DNA of 64,000 nt, from the NCBI GenBank assembly GCA_034509735.1, contig JACGWO010000006.1, forward strand, positions 37,751,141-37,815,140, read 5' to 3'. Below the pieces are notes generated by a model. It made no database searches, was not told the DNA's origin, and saw only the letters and a program-made list of their open reading frames with translations. Every line of letters begins with the position of its first letter. Position 1 is the first letter of the stretch. The translations under genes were made by a program, and so were the position numbers. The DNA is from Sesamum alatum. Taxonomy: Eukaryota; Streptophyta; Magnoliopsida; Lamiales; Pedaliaceae. Below are positions 12,033 to 23,744 of the stretch, piece after piece.

Positions 12033-12892
12033 TATATATATAGGCATAGCAGCTCGTGATAAATGATAAATCTCCCGTGACCAGAATTTCACAAACGTAA
12101 AAACGTGAGTTTTGTCCTATTATCACTTCCACTACTCACAAAAACAATAATATTAATAGTAAAAGTTTAAGTGACAATTGTAAAATTATTATTATAATAT
12201 ATATTAAATGATACTAATTTTAATTTTATCACAATATATAATTATTAATGACAAAAAAAATACGTATATAATTATCCTTATAAATAATTATTGACTCATC
12301 CATACATGTCGTCACCATATATATATATATATATATATAATTAATTGTTTTCAGACGCAATTTTGTGTAAACTAATTTTTGTCAATGTAACATCACATTA
12401 AATAACTGGCACTATTAAATCTATAAAACTCATTGTAACAAAATAATTTTTTTACTAAATACATATCTTTAGTAACAATATGAAAATTATTACATGATAT
12501 TATTTGTTATTTTATTCCTTTTATGTAAATATTTAAATAATAATAATTTGCTATTTATATATAAATATATGTATGTATGTATGTATATTCTTGGCAAGGA
12601 ATCTTAAGATAATTGCGCAAATTTCGGCTTCTCATCATTTAACTAATTTATCTCATCAACATTTTTGCAATTATGGAAAAAGGAAATTTAAGGCCCATTT
12701 GGGGATTATTTTGTCCTTTATTACCAAATTTCCTAAAACAAATTCAACAGCAAATTAAAGTCTCATCCTTTTGTTTTGTTATTTCCGTTTGATGAGGAAG
12801 ATTAATAAGGCTGCTTTGCTTTTGCTTGTAAGAAATTCCTCACCAACTAAAATCTTACAACTACCAAAATATGATGATTGATGGGAAATTCT

Positions 12893-13062
12893 AACACACG
12901 ATCAGATTTGAATCAATTATATGATAAGTGTAATATATATTTGTTATATGATTAGTGTACAATTTCAAGAAAATAATAAATCACATAACAAATATATTAA
13001 TTTTGTTGTAATTAGTTTGGTTCGACCAAATCTAATTTGGTTAAGAATTTTTTCATGATTGA
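12893..13062. repeat. Short interspersed repeat, family A copy
   Basis: It starts with CACGATCAGATTTGAATCAA and runs through TACAATTTCAAGAAAATAATAAATCACATAAC to GGTTCGACCAAATCTAATTTGG. Start and end are rough complements of each other (GATTTGAATC against AATCTAATTTGG), suggesting a small inverted-repeat transposon of about 170 bp. It is the most complete uninterrupted copy in the window. Confidence 0.6.
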
Positions 13063-13279
13063 AAATGTGGCTTACAATTTAATCAATGCCCCACTAAATA
13101 AGGTATTGTTTCTTTTAGCTACGTATGAGCCTCAAGATTTTCTTCTAAAAAGGTATCTCAGTAAGGAGAGCAGACATTGGAACTTATAAGATACTCAAAC
13201 TCTGCGTCTGTAGCCAATGTAGAAAGCTTGCCTACATTATCAATTGAGTTCAATTTTTTAGCATATAAATCAATGGATG

Positions 13280-13550
13280 AATTGCCGATGAAGTCCAACT
13301 TAGTTGGCAAATTTGATGCCCTATGATTTAAGAGGTCATGGGTTCGAACCCTGAGTGGGATATATGTTCTACTACATAATAGGTATTATTTGTATACTCT
13401 AATAGTAAGATGTTATTTAGATTTAATTTATGTAATATTATTGATCAGGATATGATTGTTTTAATTGTCTCTGTTAGATATTGATATCAGACATGACTGA
13501 TTGTAATCGTTTTACCTCAATTAATACAGTTCATCACTTGTAATTAAAAA
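13280..13550 (+). mobile_element. SINE, copy 2 (tRNA-derived family)
   Basis: The head has an A-box-like CTTAGTTGG and a B box GGTTCGAACC at 13341-13350. It is followed by GTGGGATATATG and the shared body TTATTTAGATTTAATTTATG, then TATTATTGATCAGGATATGA. Head and body match the minus-strand copies at 1070-1260 and 22610-22796. The plus-strand orientation makes this the easiest copy to read. Confidence 0.7.
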
Positions 13551-13989
13551 AGAAATGGATGAATTCTTTTTTATTATTATGTGATTGATTCGTAATTCAG
13601 TATAAATAATTAACAATCAATCACTAAATAAATATCTTTTTTTTCAAAAAAAATTATTTCTTATAATTAATAAAATTGGACCAACTGAAATCTGGATATG
13701 ATTTTTCCAACTAAAAATCGAACATAACATGATTGTGTTGATGGCAAGGTGTGGCGGATGCTGAGTAGATCATGTGGGTGCATGGACAAGAACACTTGAT
13801 TTTGACATATTCCTTATCTTTTTATTTTATTTAATTATTACTATTTTTTATAATGTGGGGCCAATTTGTATATATATCCAAACTATCATAACTGGATCAT
13901 TAAAGGCGATGAAGTGATGGTTATTAAGATGAAAACGAGAACTCCTTTAGCATATAAACTTAAATAATTCATCAATACGTACAAAACTT

Positions 13990-15365
13990 GTATTATGGGA
14001 AACTATATATGTGATTAGTATATAATTCAGGTGTTGTAATTGACATTTATAATGTTAATTTGTAACAACAAATTGTTTTAAAATATGGGTTCAATTACAC
14101 ATGAATCCATAGATTAGATAGTGAGAAAAATAGAGGGATTACACTTGTCCTACATAGGAATATGATGGGAAAGTGTGGAGCTTTGATAAGGATATAAAGG
14201 TGTATCTGGGGATGAGTGTATTACAATGAATGTTGTCCCACATTGAAAGTTTAAGGATAACTTAAATTCCTTATATCAAGTTCAATGCTCAATATATGTT
14301 TGAAGTGTTATGGAGAATAGAGTAAACATGGGGTTGCTCCATATGTGCGCCGCTGCTGCGCGGCTCCGACACGAGCGCAGGCGTGAATGTCTCAGTCTCA
14401 ATATCTATCTTTTTGCAGCAAAAATATTTAGATTTATCTGATAAAACCCTGTGCATTTATGACCATCAAATGGTTTTAAAAACTGTTTTAAAACTCGTTT
14501 TAATGGTGCTTTAATACATATTTTAAACCTAGATTAAATGCTGATTTATTACAAACCTGAAACTCCCGTATTTATGTGGCGGTTTCAGCTGGTTTTAATG
14601 TCTGGTTTTAATAGCGTTTGATGGCTTTTAAACCTATATTTAAAATCATTTTAAATGCCGTTAATGGCTATTTATGTCAGCCTTAATGGTGGTTTAATGT
14701 TGCACTAATGATGATAATTAATGCGGAAGTTGTAACCGCTAATAGCCTTGCCTATATAAGGCTACAAGGGCTCACTTCAATGATCACACCAACGAAGAAA
14801 ATGAACAACACGTATTCTTCTCTCTTTTGCTCTCTTCTCTCGGATTTCTCTCTCAAATTCGAGAGTGTTTGTCCTGTATTTTCGAGTTTTGAGCTTCAGT
14901 TTTCAAAAGGCCACTGATTGTTGTTTCGAGGTGTTTTTCGGTAAAGTGCATACCGTTAGAACTGAAACCCTCTTATCCTGGAAGAAGTTGCATAGTACCG
15001 GTGTGCACGTTTGGTACGGGACGTATAATTTCTTCAAGGCAAGCAGATTATATCTGTGATTCGGTTTGTTTAGATCATTGGACCGAGAATTGTTAGGATA
15101 CAATTCTTATTGTAAGTTTTACTTTATCGCTATAACAATATTTCTAACTGTTTCGTGTTATTTGGTTCCAACGTGTTTCTTGTATTTTTGTTTGAAAACT
15201 GTTTGTAAAACCTGATTGTTATTTCAAAAAGATACTACGATTGTCTCTGTGCAAACTTGTGTATTTCCAACATCAGGAAAAATGATCAATCACATAATAA
15301 ATGTATTACTTTATCTGTGATTAGTTTGATTCGGTCAAACCTGATTCGAATTATAATATTTTCTT
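13990..15365. repeat. Family A repeat split by a solo LTR
   Basis: The left fragment ends TGATTAGTATATAATTCAGG at 14031 and the right fragment resumes at 15273 with TCAGGAAAAATGATCAATCAC. Skipping 14032-15277 rebuilds the order seen in the intact family A copies at 8630 and 12893. This shows that the repeat was in place before the LTR element inserted. Confidence 0.75.
14032..15272 (+). mobile_element. Solo LTR of an LTR retrotransposon (1241 bp)
   Basis: It begins TGTTG and ends CAACA, the canonical TG...CA termini as a 5-bp inverted repeat. It is flanked by a perfect 5-bp target duplication TCAGG at 14027-14031 and 15273-15277. Inside, CCTATATAAGG at 14751-14761 looks like the LTR promoter, followed by a C/T-rich stretch, as expected for U3-R-U5. 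There is no internal domain, primer-binding site, second LTR or gag-pol reading frame. An intact target duplication around one LTR is the product of recombination between the two LTRs of a full element. Copia-like size is plausible but the superfamily cannot be assigned without coding sequence. Confidence 0.85.
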
Positions 15366-15839
15366 GTACTATATGACCCGTAGACATACGTATTTGGTTC
15401 TTTTTCTCTTTCATTTTGTATTTGTACGAGGCGTATAAATTTTCATACAAATACGTATTCTTAGCTTGTATAAAATTAGTATTGTACGACGTATAATTTC
15501 TTGAGACAGAGAGGAGGGGGGACAAAAACGCGAAAGAGCTGTCGAGAAATTAATTGTACATTGGACAAAAGAGTATGGGAACTACTTAAAATACAGAGTT
15601 GGAAACATATTGTGGATATATATGTTGACTGGAACAAAACATTCTTATCCTTTAGAATACCATCTTTAATTATGTTGAGGTGGATGATGATATTATATTA
15701 TTCCTACTTCTTATCCTTTGCATTCTTCACTGTTGCCATGGGCCAAAACAGGGGAAATAATATTTTACCTTCCATTACTTAGGGTTTTTTTAATTTTGTT
15801 TCTATTGATTATGAGATTTTTATTTTTTGATTCATAATT

Positions 15840-16110
15840 TAAAAAAAAAATAATATTTTTGGTTTCATGGTATATTTCTATTAAATATTTAACGAAAAAG
15901 TCCAAATGACCATTAAGTGTATGGGATTAAAACTGCGATATTTTGAAAGTTATAGGACCAAAAGTGATGATCCCGTAATTCCTGAAACCAAAAATGAAAA
16001 GGCTCTAATGACGATGTGCATTTTGCATTAAAATATCTAACAAAAATATATCATGAGATCGAAAGTACTACTTTTTAAAAATTACAAAACCAAAAGTGAG
16101 AATATCATAA
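15840..16110. mobile_element. MITE, family C copy 2 (degraded)
   Basis: It carries AATAATATTTTTGGTTTCAT on the left and repeated ATAGGACCAAAAGTGATGATCC and ACCAAAAGTGAGAATATCAT blocks on the right, the same vocabulary as the element at 10388-10850. The outer ends are eroded and no target duplication is visible. It lies within about 260 bases of the 3' end of the acyl-CoA ligase gene and may be inside its 3' untranslated region. Confidence 0.5.
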
Positions 16111-16363
16111 TCAACCCTCCGCTCTTAGGTGAATGAATGCTACAGATTGGAGGAAAAGAAGAGATGGATACAAAAAGATCATTGGCCTTGAGAATTCTGA
16201 CAAAACCGCTGTCTTTTATTAATACAAGCAGAACTTGTGTGAACATGGATACAACAAATTTTACAGGCACAACCATAATCTTAACTGTAGTAAAAGGTTG
16301 AAGAAAGGGGATATCATGGATGTTTTTGCAGGAATATGTGATCCTCAATAAAATGCTTCTGTA

Positions 16364-19196
16364 TTATAACCTGCTCTTCTTCACCGGCCCCATCTCCTTC
16401 GCCTTGGCTCTCAGCAAATGCTTCTGTATTTTCCCGGTGGCTGTTTTGGGCAACGGTCCGAAGACGACTGATTTTGGAACCCAGTATCCTGGCATTTTCG
16501 ATCGACTGAACGTCATTATATCTTCGGCTACACGTTGCTTATCAGATGCGTCGACATCTGGCTTTAATGTCACAAATGCACAAGGAGATTCCCCCCATTG
16601 CTCGTCTGGCCTGGCCACCACCGACACTTCAAATATTGCAGGGTGCTGGTATAGTATATTCTCCACCTCGACGCTGCTGATGTTCTCACCTCCTGATATA
16701 ATTATATCCTTTGACCTGTCCTTGATCTCGATGTAACCGTCCGGGTGCTTTACACCGAGATCACCAGAATGGAACCAGCCACCGGCAAAAGCCTCTCTGT
16801 TTGCTTTGGGGTTCTTGAGATAGCCCTTCATCACAGCATTGCCCCTGAATACAATTTCTCCAACTGTTTTCCCATCGGCAGGGACAGATGTCATGTTTTG
16901 TGTATGAACGACGTCCAAGCCCTCTAGTGCAACGTATCGGACCCCTTGTCGTGCGTTCAAACGGGCTTGCTCTTCTGGTGGTAGTGAATCCCACTCAGGT
17001 TTCCATGCACATATAGTTGAGGGCCCATAAGTTTCAGAAAGCCCATAAGTGTGTGTGACTCGGAAGCCTCGTTGTGACATTGCAAAGAGAACTGAAGGGG
17101 GTGGAGCAGCACCTGCCGTCATTACATGGACGACACGGGGGAGGGGAAGGATCGTCTCGTTTTTGGGGGCATTTACTATGGTATTGAGAACCACCGGTGC
17201 AGCACAGAAATGGGTCACACCAAGATTGGCTATGGCTGAGTAGACACCTTTAGCTGTGACCTAAAAGAAATGAATAAAACGGAATCATAGCCGATTCAGT
17301 ACATAGTTGCATATGTTTTTCATAGTGCCAACTCAAAATTGGAAAATGAAGAATCAAGAAAATTGAAAAGCATCTTCAGCAATCAGTGTATATAACTGCA
17401 AACATACTGCTTCGTATTTAATCACACTCATCAGATGACAAACCAACCCACTGATTTCATGACAAGCGGTAACTATAGTTACCATCAAATTAGTTAAAGA
17501 ATTTGTTTTTCTTCCTTACATGCATGCATTCACATGTCAGAGGTAACCATCACGGGGGAGATGGAAAATCCATCATTGTGAACTAAAATGCAGCAATTAA
17601 CCCCCGAGCAATGCAAGCCAAAGAAATGAAAATGCAATGGGAATACCTGTCTTAGGCAAATGCTCGTCCCACAAAGCGCTGCAAGAGTCCAAGTGAAACA
17701 CCAACCATTACAATGAAACATGGGCAAAGTCCACAGGTAAACGGCTCCTTCATTCATGCCCCATACAACGGCATTACTCAGAGCCATGAGATATGCCCCT
17801 CGGTGATGCAAAACAACCCCTTTAGGACTAGCTGTTGTACCAGAAGTATAGCCCAAAGCAATGCTGTGCCACTCATCATCCGGTGGTTTCCATGCAAAGT
17901 CTGGATCACCCGTTTCCAGGAACTTCTCATATTCAACTGCTCCTCTTTCCAGTGCATATTGAAGTGACTTTGGATCACAGTTTTCATCTGCAATAACAAT
18001 CAAAACTGGCTTAAATTTCCCGTTTTTGCTTGTATCTGCCATAATTTTCAAAGCTTCCTCTGCCAAGGTATAGAACTCTTGGTCCACCATAATAACAGCT
18101 GATTGTGAATGTCCCAGCAGAAAGGCAATAGTCTGTGCATTCAGACGAACATTGACAGCATTTAGTACAGCACCAGACATTGGAACCCCAAAATGAGCTT
18201 CATACATGGCTGGAATGTTTGGTGCAATCACTGCAACCTGTCGTGATAGAACACAGAGATAATCGTTAGTTGAACTTGGCTAAATCCACTGAAGATCTGT
18301 AAAGAGTTATAATGCTCTAACAAAAGATCGTCTTCGTCATTCTGGGTTTAACTCTAAAACCCAAGTCCATTTTACAGAGTGTGCCAGTGTATTCTCAACA
18401 GCAGTGGTCTGGAACTCAAAGAAGCAGAAAGGGAGATGGAACACAGATATTCAAGCTTATAATGACGTCCAGTCTCTTCTTTCTTTCTTGCATTTTTTCA
18501 TAATGCAACACAAGACTATCAACTCCAATTTTTGAGAGACATACTGCTAAATGCTAAAATGTTGCATAGAACCCTTCTGCTTATATGAAAATAATTATTA
18601 ATCCGACTAGTAGCTGATGGGCATATGGACCTGGATCCTTGCTGAATCCTACAATTGAATACATACTTAAAACCAACACCTAAACCTTTGTGTATTACAT
18701 GCATAAGCACTTCTATCCACCGTTTGTCATGTTCATCGTCGATCAAGGTCGACTAAATAAACCAAATAAAGCCAAACCCAAGAAACTGAATTTTGACTTC
18801 AATTTCTTTAATTTCGATTCATACCGATTCAAAAGCTACAACTCAAGTCAACCATCCATTAATTCTCTCAAAGGTTGCATTTTTATGTACCGGAACCTAT
18901 TATATCTATTCAAGTCAGCCTTTGTGCAGTTAAGTGTTAACATCAAAAACTCAATCAAGATTCCTAAATGAATTAAAGAAAACCAGAGTTAAGTTTATGC
19001 TATTTCTTTTCAACTCCCAAGTAGAACATGCACTCATATAAGCCACTCAGTCATTTATCCTTTTGTCAGATTGTGCCTCTTCATTGTTGACCTCTATTGC
19101 CATCCAAAATAAAACAAACAAAATAATAATTAATAATGGCTGTGGCTATCAAAATCCACACAAGCATTAATGTCCAGATGCCAACGATTCCACAAA

Positions 19197-19266
<70 letters not shown>

Positions 19267-20208
19267 TGTGTAGCTAATAGGACATCTAAATTAAATTATT
19301 GAAAGTAATTGCCAGTTCAAAGTACCACAAACAGAACAAAGATTTTAATCATAAGAAAAGAAAATTATATCTTTCCTATGATTACAGCTAAATTGAAGCG
19401 TAACCTAGACGAAATTTCATTAAATAATTTAATAAAATTAAACACATAATTCTCAGAGAAAATGATTTCGAAATAATCTTGAAAACTCCTTCACTTTCTT
19501 AAAATCAAATTATTACAATAAGAAAAGAAAAAAAAGACATCGACTTTCTTCAACTTCAGCTTATAGTTAATACTGAAAAACTTCAAGAAACAGGAAAAAC
19601 AAAATCCTTGATCTTAATGGCGAATTCAGGAAGGAAAAAAAATCCTAACTTTATTTGTTATGATAACTAAAATTGATAATCAAGTGGGTTTTATGGAATA
19701 TTTCTACAAGTTTATATATAATTTTTTTTTTAAAAAAAAAAAAGGAACTAAAATCAAAATCAATAAGAAAAATAGCTTTTGTGGATTACTAGAAAGAAAA
19801 TAACTGGATTAAATTCTTGGACATGGCTTCATTTATTAAAAACCCATATAAATAAATTAAACTCTTCAGTTTCACCAACTTCAGTAATTAAATGTCTAAG
19901 GTTATCAAACCCAAACCGGAACTCAAAGAAATTCAAAGAGAAATTATGACAACAGCAGACATTAATAATAAGAAGGAGACACTCACGGTGCTGCCGAAGG
20001 TAACGCCCCGCTTGGTAAGGGCGGAAGCAAGCTGGCGACATCGACGATAAGTCTGCTGCCACGTGTAAGTGACAGAGCCATGGACTAGAGAGTTCCGGGT
20101 CGGGTGCACTAGTGCGGCCCGCTCCAGGAACCCGAGCGGCGTCAGCGCCGTGTAGTTAGCTGGGTTCTTGGGCAGATCATCGATGTCTCTCTCTACACCG
20201 CCGCCCAT
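16364..20208 (-). CDS. Peroxisomal acetate/butyrate-CoA ligase, AAE7/ACN1-like
   Basis: Three exons on the minus strand, 20208-19987, 18237-17647 and 17260-16364, all phase 0 with GT-AG introns, give 569 aa, the length of Arabidopsis AAE7. The acyl-adenylate signature YTSGTTASPKG lies at residues 204-214. Downstream come the YGLSETYGP motif and HSGDLGVKHPDGYIEI with DRSKDIIISGGENISS. The expected catalytic lysine is Lys548 in TATGKIQK. The last three residues, SRL, form a type 1 peroxisome-targeting signal. The family activates short-chain acids with ATP and coenzyme A; AAE7 feeds acetate into the peroxisomal glyoxylate route. Relatives with the same ending (BZO1/AAE20, petunia CNL) use benzoate or cinnamate, so substrate is not proven by sequence, but the N-terminus and overall text fit AAE7 best. 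Intron 1 is 1749 bp and contains a long TA/TG tract. Confidence 0.93.
19195..19265. repeat. Compound (TA)n(TG)n microsatellite
   Basis: About nine AT units run straight into more than twenty GT units in intron 1 of the acyl-CoA ligase gene. This is the longest simple repeat in the window. Confidence 0.95.
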
Positions 20209-20274
20209 CTGATGCGACCCGGAGATGCTTCTGCGTGCGTTTTATGGTGTGACAGTGTGTGTTCAAATCACATA

Positions 20275-20297
20275 CATTACATATATATATATATATA
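20275..20297 (-). promoter_or_regulatory. TA-rich tract, possible TATA region of the ligase gene
   Basis: An alternating AT/TA run lies 67-90 bases upstream of the ligase start codon at 20208. It is suitably placed to serve as the TATA element, but simple repeats of this kind are common here, so this is only a positional inference. Confidence 0.35.
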
Positions 20298-21459
20298 GAT
20301 AGCAAATTCGTATGCGTATAGGTTGGTAAAGCTGACGAAAATGGAATGGAAGTAAGGGCTTTGAGAAACGGAAATTAGAGTAAGGGAGTGATCCGACGGT
20401 GGACGTGCCTCGGGTTCTGTTTGTCACCAAACAATAATCAAAATAAAAATATATTCGTTAAAAATGTATTAATTTAATATTATAATTTAATACAAAATAC
20501 AGTATTATTAATTAATCTAAATATATTCTTATTCCCACTAAGAGTATATTTTGGTTTGGGAAAGTGGAAGTAAAAAGAGATGTATATAAAAAAGTTTAAT
20601 GGTTGGTTTGGGGAAAGAGGTGGAGGGGAAGTAAAATTAGATGTATATGAAACCACTCCGGAGTATAATTTCTTTTTTGTCCGAAAATGGATGGAAAAAT
20701 GGAACTACAAGGCCAAAAAGATTAAATATATATATTATTTTTATTTACTTTATTGCGCATATATATATATCCCTCCAATTCTTGTCTCATTCCTGTTAAT
20801 AATACCGTACATAATCGCCAGAGAAAATATAACCAAATCGTTGGAAAAACTACTACGTCAAAGTTAACAATCCAGTAAACATACTTTATATTTGCGATTT
20901 TTTAGAATTTTTAATTGGTAATTTGCTATTGATCTTGATTGATAATCCTTTCCCCTAATCGTGTTCTCTCTTCCCGCCGCCAGCATGAGTAATTTTTATT
21001 TATTTAAGCTGAATAGATTAAAATATATGAATAATATTTTGTTTTGATGAATATTTGTATTAATAAAAAGTAGTATTGTTCTTGTTTGATATATATTTTT
21101 ATTACCAAGGTTTCTAGATCTTTTATATTAGTATAATATTCATTTGTTTATTTTCTAATACAAAATGAAGAGAAAGTGTTAAATTATAAAATTACAAAAT
21201 TAGTCTTTTCTTCTCAATCTAATTTTCTCGTACCAAACAAGGTGATGAGGTGAAAATCAAAAAACAATTGATCCAAACATAATCACACAATAAGCAATCA
21301 CAAGTATTAAATATCCATATAACTATTATTCTAAAAATAGTAATCAAGTGGCCTTTACAATGGATTTAGTGTCCTATTTATAGTAAATGAGGAGGGACAT
21401 AAAGACAATTTTACCCTCCAACCGATCTTAATCTAACGGTTACAATTTAATCACTAGGA

Positions 21460-21507
21460 GCATCTTAGTAATTGACTCCACAGGGGCATCTTAGTAATTG
21501 ACTCCAC
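21460..21507. repeat. 26-bp tandem repeat, two units
   Basis: GCATCTTAGTAATTGACTCC followed by AC occurs at 21460-21481 and again, identically, at 21486-21507. Confidence 0.9.
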
Positions 21508-22609
21508 CCCACTAACTTGTAGGAAAATAATTGCCCTGTGACACTTTGATAATTACATGCATGCTTGGGGGTATTTCAATAATTCGGCACATGAATTTAT
21601 TTTAACTCCATCATAAGGGAAGGTATTTGAAATTTACTCTCATTCAAATAATACCAAATAACTTGAAGGAAAACTATTATTTTTTTCTCTTCCCTCCTCC
21701 CCCTTTTCAATTCATCTTTCCTCTCGTTTGAACCAAACAAACTCTAAAAACTGAAAATGAAAACACAAACAAACAAACCCTTAGTATTAAATATGACGTA
21801 GCCATAAGCAATTTATAAGCTGCTTCCAGGTACTCTCTCCTTATGAATATGCATTTTTAAAATAAAATCGTGAGTTTTTATATGAAATCAGAATGACCTA
21901 TATCCTACACAATTTGACACTAATCATATCACATACCACATTTAAAATACATTTTGACCTCCTAGTATTATAAAATTTAAACATCTGAATGAAACCATCC
22001 TTATTCAAATTGATACAACAAAATTGATCATAAGTATATTATATTTGTTCCAATAATTCATTTTAATTATGAAAAAGTTATTGCATGTAAATAAATAAAT
22101 AACTTGATAACTAGAGTAATTCAACTTCTAGATAACAAAAATATAAATAAGAATACGAAATATATCAAAAGTATTAAATACAAATGGAGTATTTTCGTAT
22201 ATTTTATAGTACTACATAGCATCAAATACCATTAATCCTGGCACTAAAAACCAATCATATGTTATTTATAATCCTACTAGGCCTAATTTTATTGTATTTA
22301 TTTAATTCAAAAAAGAAAAAAGAGACTACATTAGGATTCAGCCCGATCAGGTAGGAGCCCAGATATCACAGGCGATGTATACTTGGGCGGCCCAACTATA
22401 AATGATTGGGCCTGTTGCGGTGAGCTCAATCTTAGCCCATCAATTATTTAATTACCAAATTACCCTTCATCATTTTGACATATTAGTATTCTCAAATTTT
22501 TTTTTTCTTTTCAAGTGTATAGAACAGTATACACCACTCTAAGTAAGTTATCCACTTTTTTTTTTTTTAAGTAAAATCGATACATTATTATTTTTTGAAT
22601 AAATCTATG

Positions 22610-22796
22610 ATAATTATTATATCTAACAATAATAATTATAACAATCATATATTGATCACCAATATCACATAATTATATCTTAATCAACACCTACTATTAA
22701 AGTATAACAACATCCTACACGTTGTTACGGTTCGAACCCATGACCTTAGAATCAAGGGGCTCAACTTCACTAATTGAGCTAGACCTCATTGTGGAA
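22610..22796 (-). mobile_element. SINE, copy 3 (tRNA-derived family)
   Basis: On the minus strand the head reads GAGGTCTAGCTCAATTAGTG (A box), then AAGGTCATGGGTTCGAACCG (B box, complement of 22729-22738). It continues with the shared body GTTGTTATACTTTAATAGTA, GTGTTGATTAAGATATAATT and TTGATCAATATATGATTG. It matches the copies at 13280 and 1070 throughout. Confidence 0.7.
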
Positions 22797-23101
22797 ATTA
22801 TCCATATTTTAAACATTTCTTTCATAAGAAATTCAGTTATTGATTGACCATATGCTAAATTTCATCAATCATAATTCATAGTTGAGTTTTCAATAATTCA
22901 TTTTTATTTAAATGTCACGAATTTAAAATTTAATCTTGTAAAAGCAAATTTAAAGCAAGTTATATTCGAATTCTTTTCCTCTCGAATAACATAACCTTTT
23001 CATGTTCACAAACACAAAATTTGAACAATAACTGACTCTGAAATTGTCTGCTATGGGTCGACAATTGACTATGAACGAAAACTTGTTTATAATTAAATAA
23101 T

Positions 23102-23744
23102 GGATAAATTACAGCCACCTTCAATGAGGTTTGACATAATTAGTAATATTTCCTCGTTGTTTGAAAAATTATAAATCCCCCCTCCCTTCCATATTTCTAA
23201 TTTTTAACCAAATATTTGAAAATGACCATTTTACCTTTGAATTTTTTAGTAGAATTATAGAAAAATCAGCGGAGGCAAATTGCATTATTGCTCATCTGTA
23301 TAAAAAATTTAAGAAAATGAATTATTTGTTGGACGGTTATAGACCTCTGGGGGTACTTGTAATTTTTCAAACAACAAGAAGTATTAATAATTAGGGAAAA
23401 ATGCAATTATTCCCCTTGTGATATACAAAATGTGCAAAAAACTCCATATGAAAAAATAAAGGCTTTGACGACTTGACTTGAATGCCATAGCCCTGCCTCC
23501 AAGAGATGCGGATGAAATCAATAGCAGCGGACGAATAGCAATTTACCCCCCTGTAGTTTAAAAAATGGAGCAAAAAACCCCCTGTGAGGGGGTTGTTTGC
23601 TGCAATTTGAATAACACAGGGGGATAAATTGCTACTTATTTTTCACAGGAGAGTAATTGCTCTTTTTGGTTAACACAGGAGGCAAATTGCATTTAACCCT
23701 TTATAATTATGTCAAACCTTATAAGAGGTAATTGTAATTTATCC
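23102..23744. mobile_element. Mutator-like MITE, family B copy 3, with an insertion
   Basis: The left end GGATAAATTACAGCCACC and the right end GGTAATTGTAATTTATCC are terminal inverted repeats. Both arms carry the family B core GTTTGACATAATTA or its complement. The flanks TTAAATAAT (23093-23101) and TTAAATAAA (23745-23753) agree at eight of nine positions. The right arm is interrupted at 23394-23699 by another element. Removing it restores the family order AACAACAAGAAGTATT...ATAATTATGTCAAACC seen at 2080-2120. Confidence 0.75.
23394..23699. mobile_element. Nested MITE with subterminal repeats, inside family B copy 3
   Basis: The left end GGGAAAAATGCAATTATTCC pairs with the right end GGCAAATTGCATTTAACCC (complement GGGTTAAATGCAATTTGCC). 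The flanks TTAATAATTA (23384-23393) and TTTATAATTA (23700-23709) match at nine of ten positions, consistent with a Mutator-type duplication. The right arm contains three variants of CACAGGNGGNAAATTGC, a subterminal repeat array that transposases commonly bind. There is no coding capacity. Confidence 0.75.

Larger units (their letters stand above)
10093..16363. other. Transposon-filled spacer between xylosidase and acyl-CoA ligase
   Basis: I find no gene. In order it holds the upstream region of the xylosidase gene with a TG tract near 10190, an inverted-repeat element (10388-10850), TA microsatellites (10361-10381, 11468-11492, 12317-12339), a Helitron-like candidate (11752-12032), short repeats, a SINE (13280-13550), a solo LTR (14032-15272), and a second copy of the 10388 element family next to the 3' end of the ligase gene. 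The 15501-15782 open frame has no recognisable domain and I do not call it a gene. Confidence 0.6.

Noticed and set aside
13341..13350. GGTTCGAACC taken as part of a tRNA gene
   Set aside because: There is no complete cloverleaf: acceptor and anticodon arms cannot be formed around it, and the same box recurs with a non-tRNA body in two other places. It is a SINE B box.
14231..15272. A shorter LTR starting at TGTTGTCCCACATTG (14231)
   Set aside because: It also begins TGTTG, but its left flank (ATGAA) does not match the right flank. The start at 14032 gives a perfect TCAGG duplication, so I used that boundary.
15501..15782. 93-codon plus-strand frame between the solo LTR and the ligase gene
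   Set aside because: It begins in repeat-like sequence, has no domain and no homologous feel, and its end overlaps the family C repeat zone. Not supportable as a gene.
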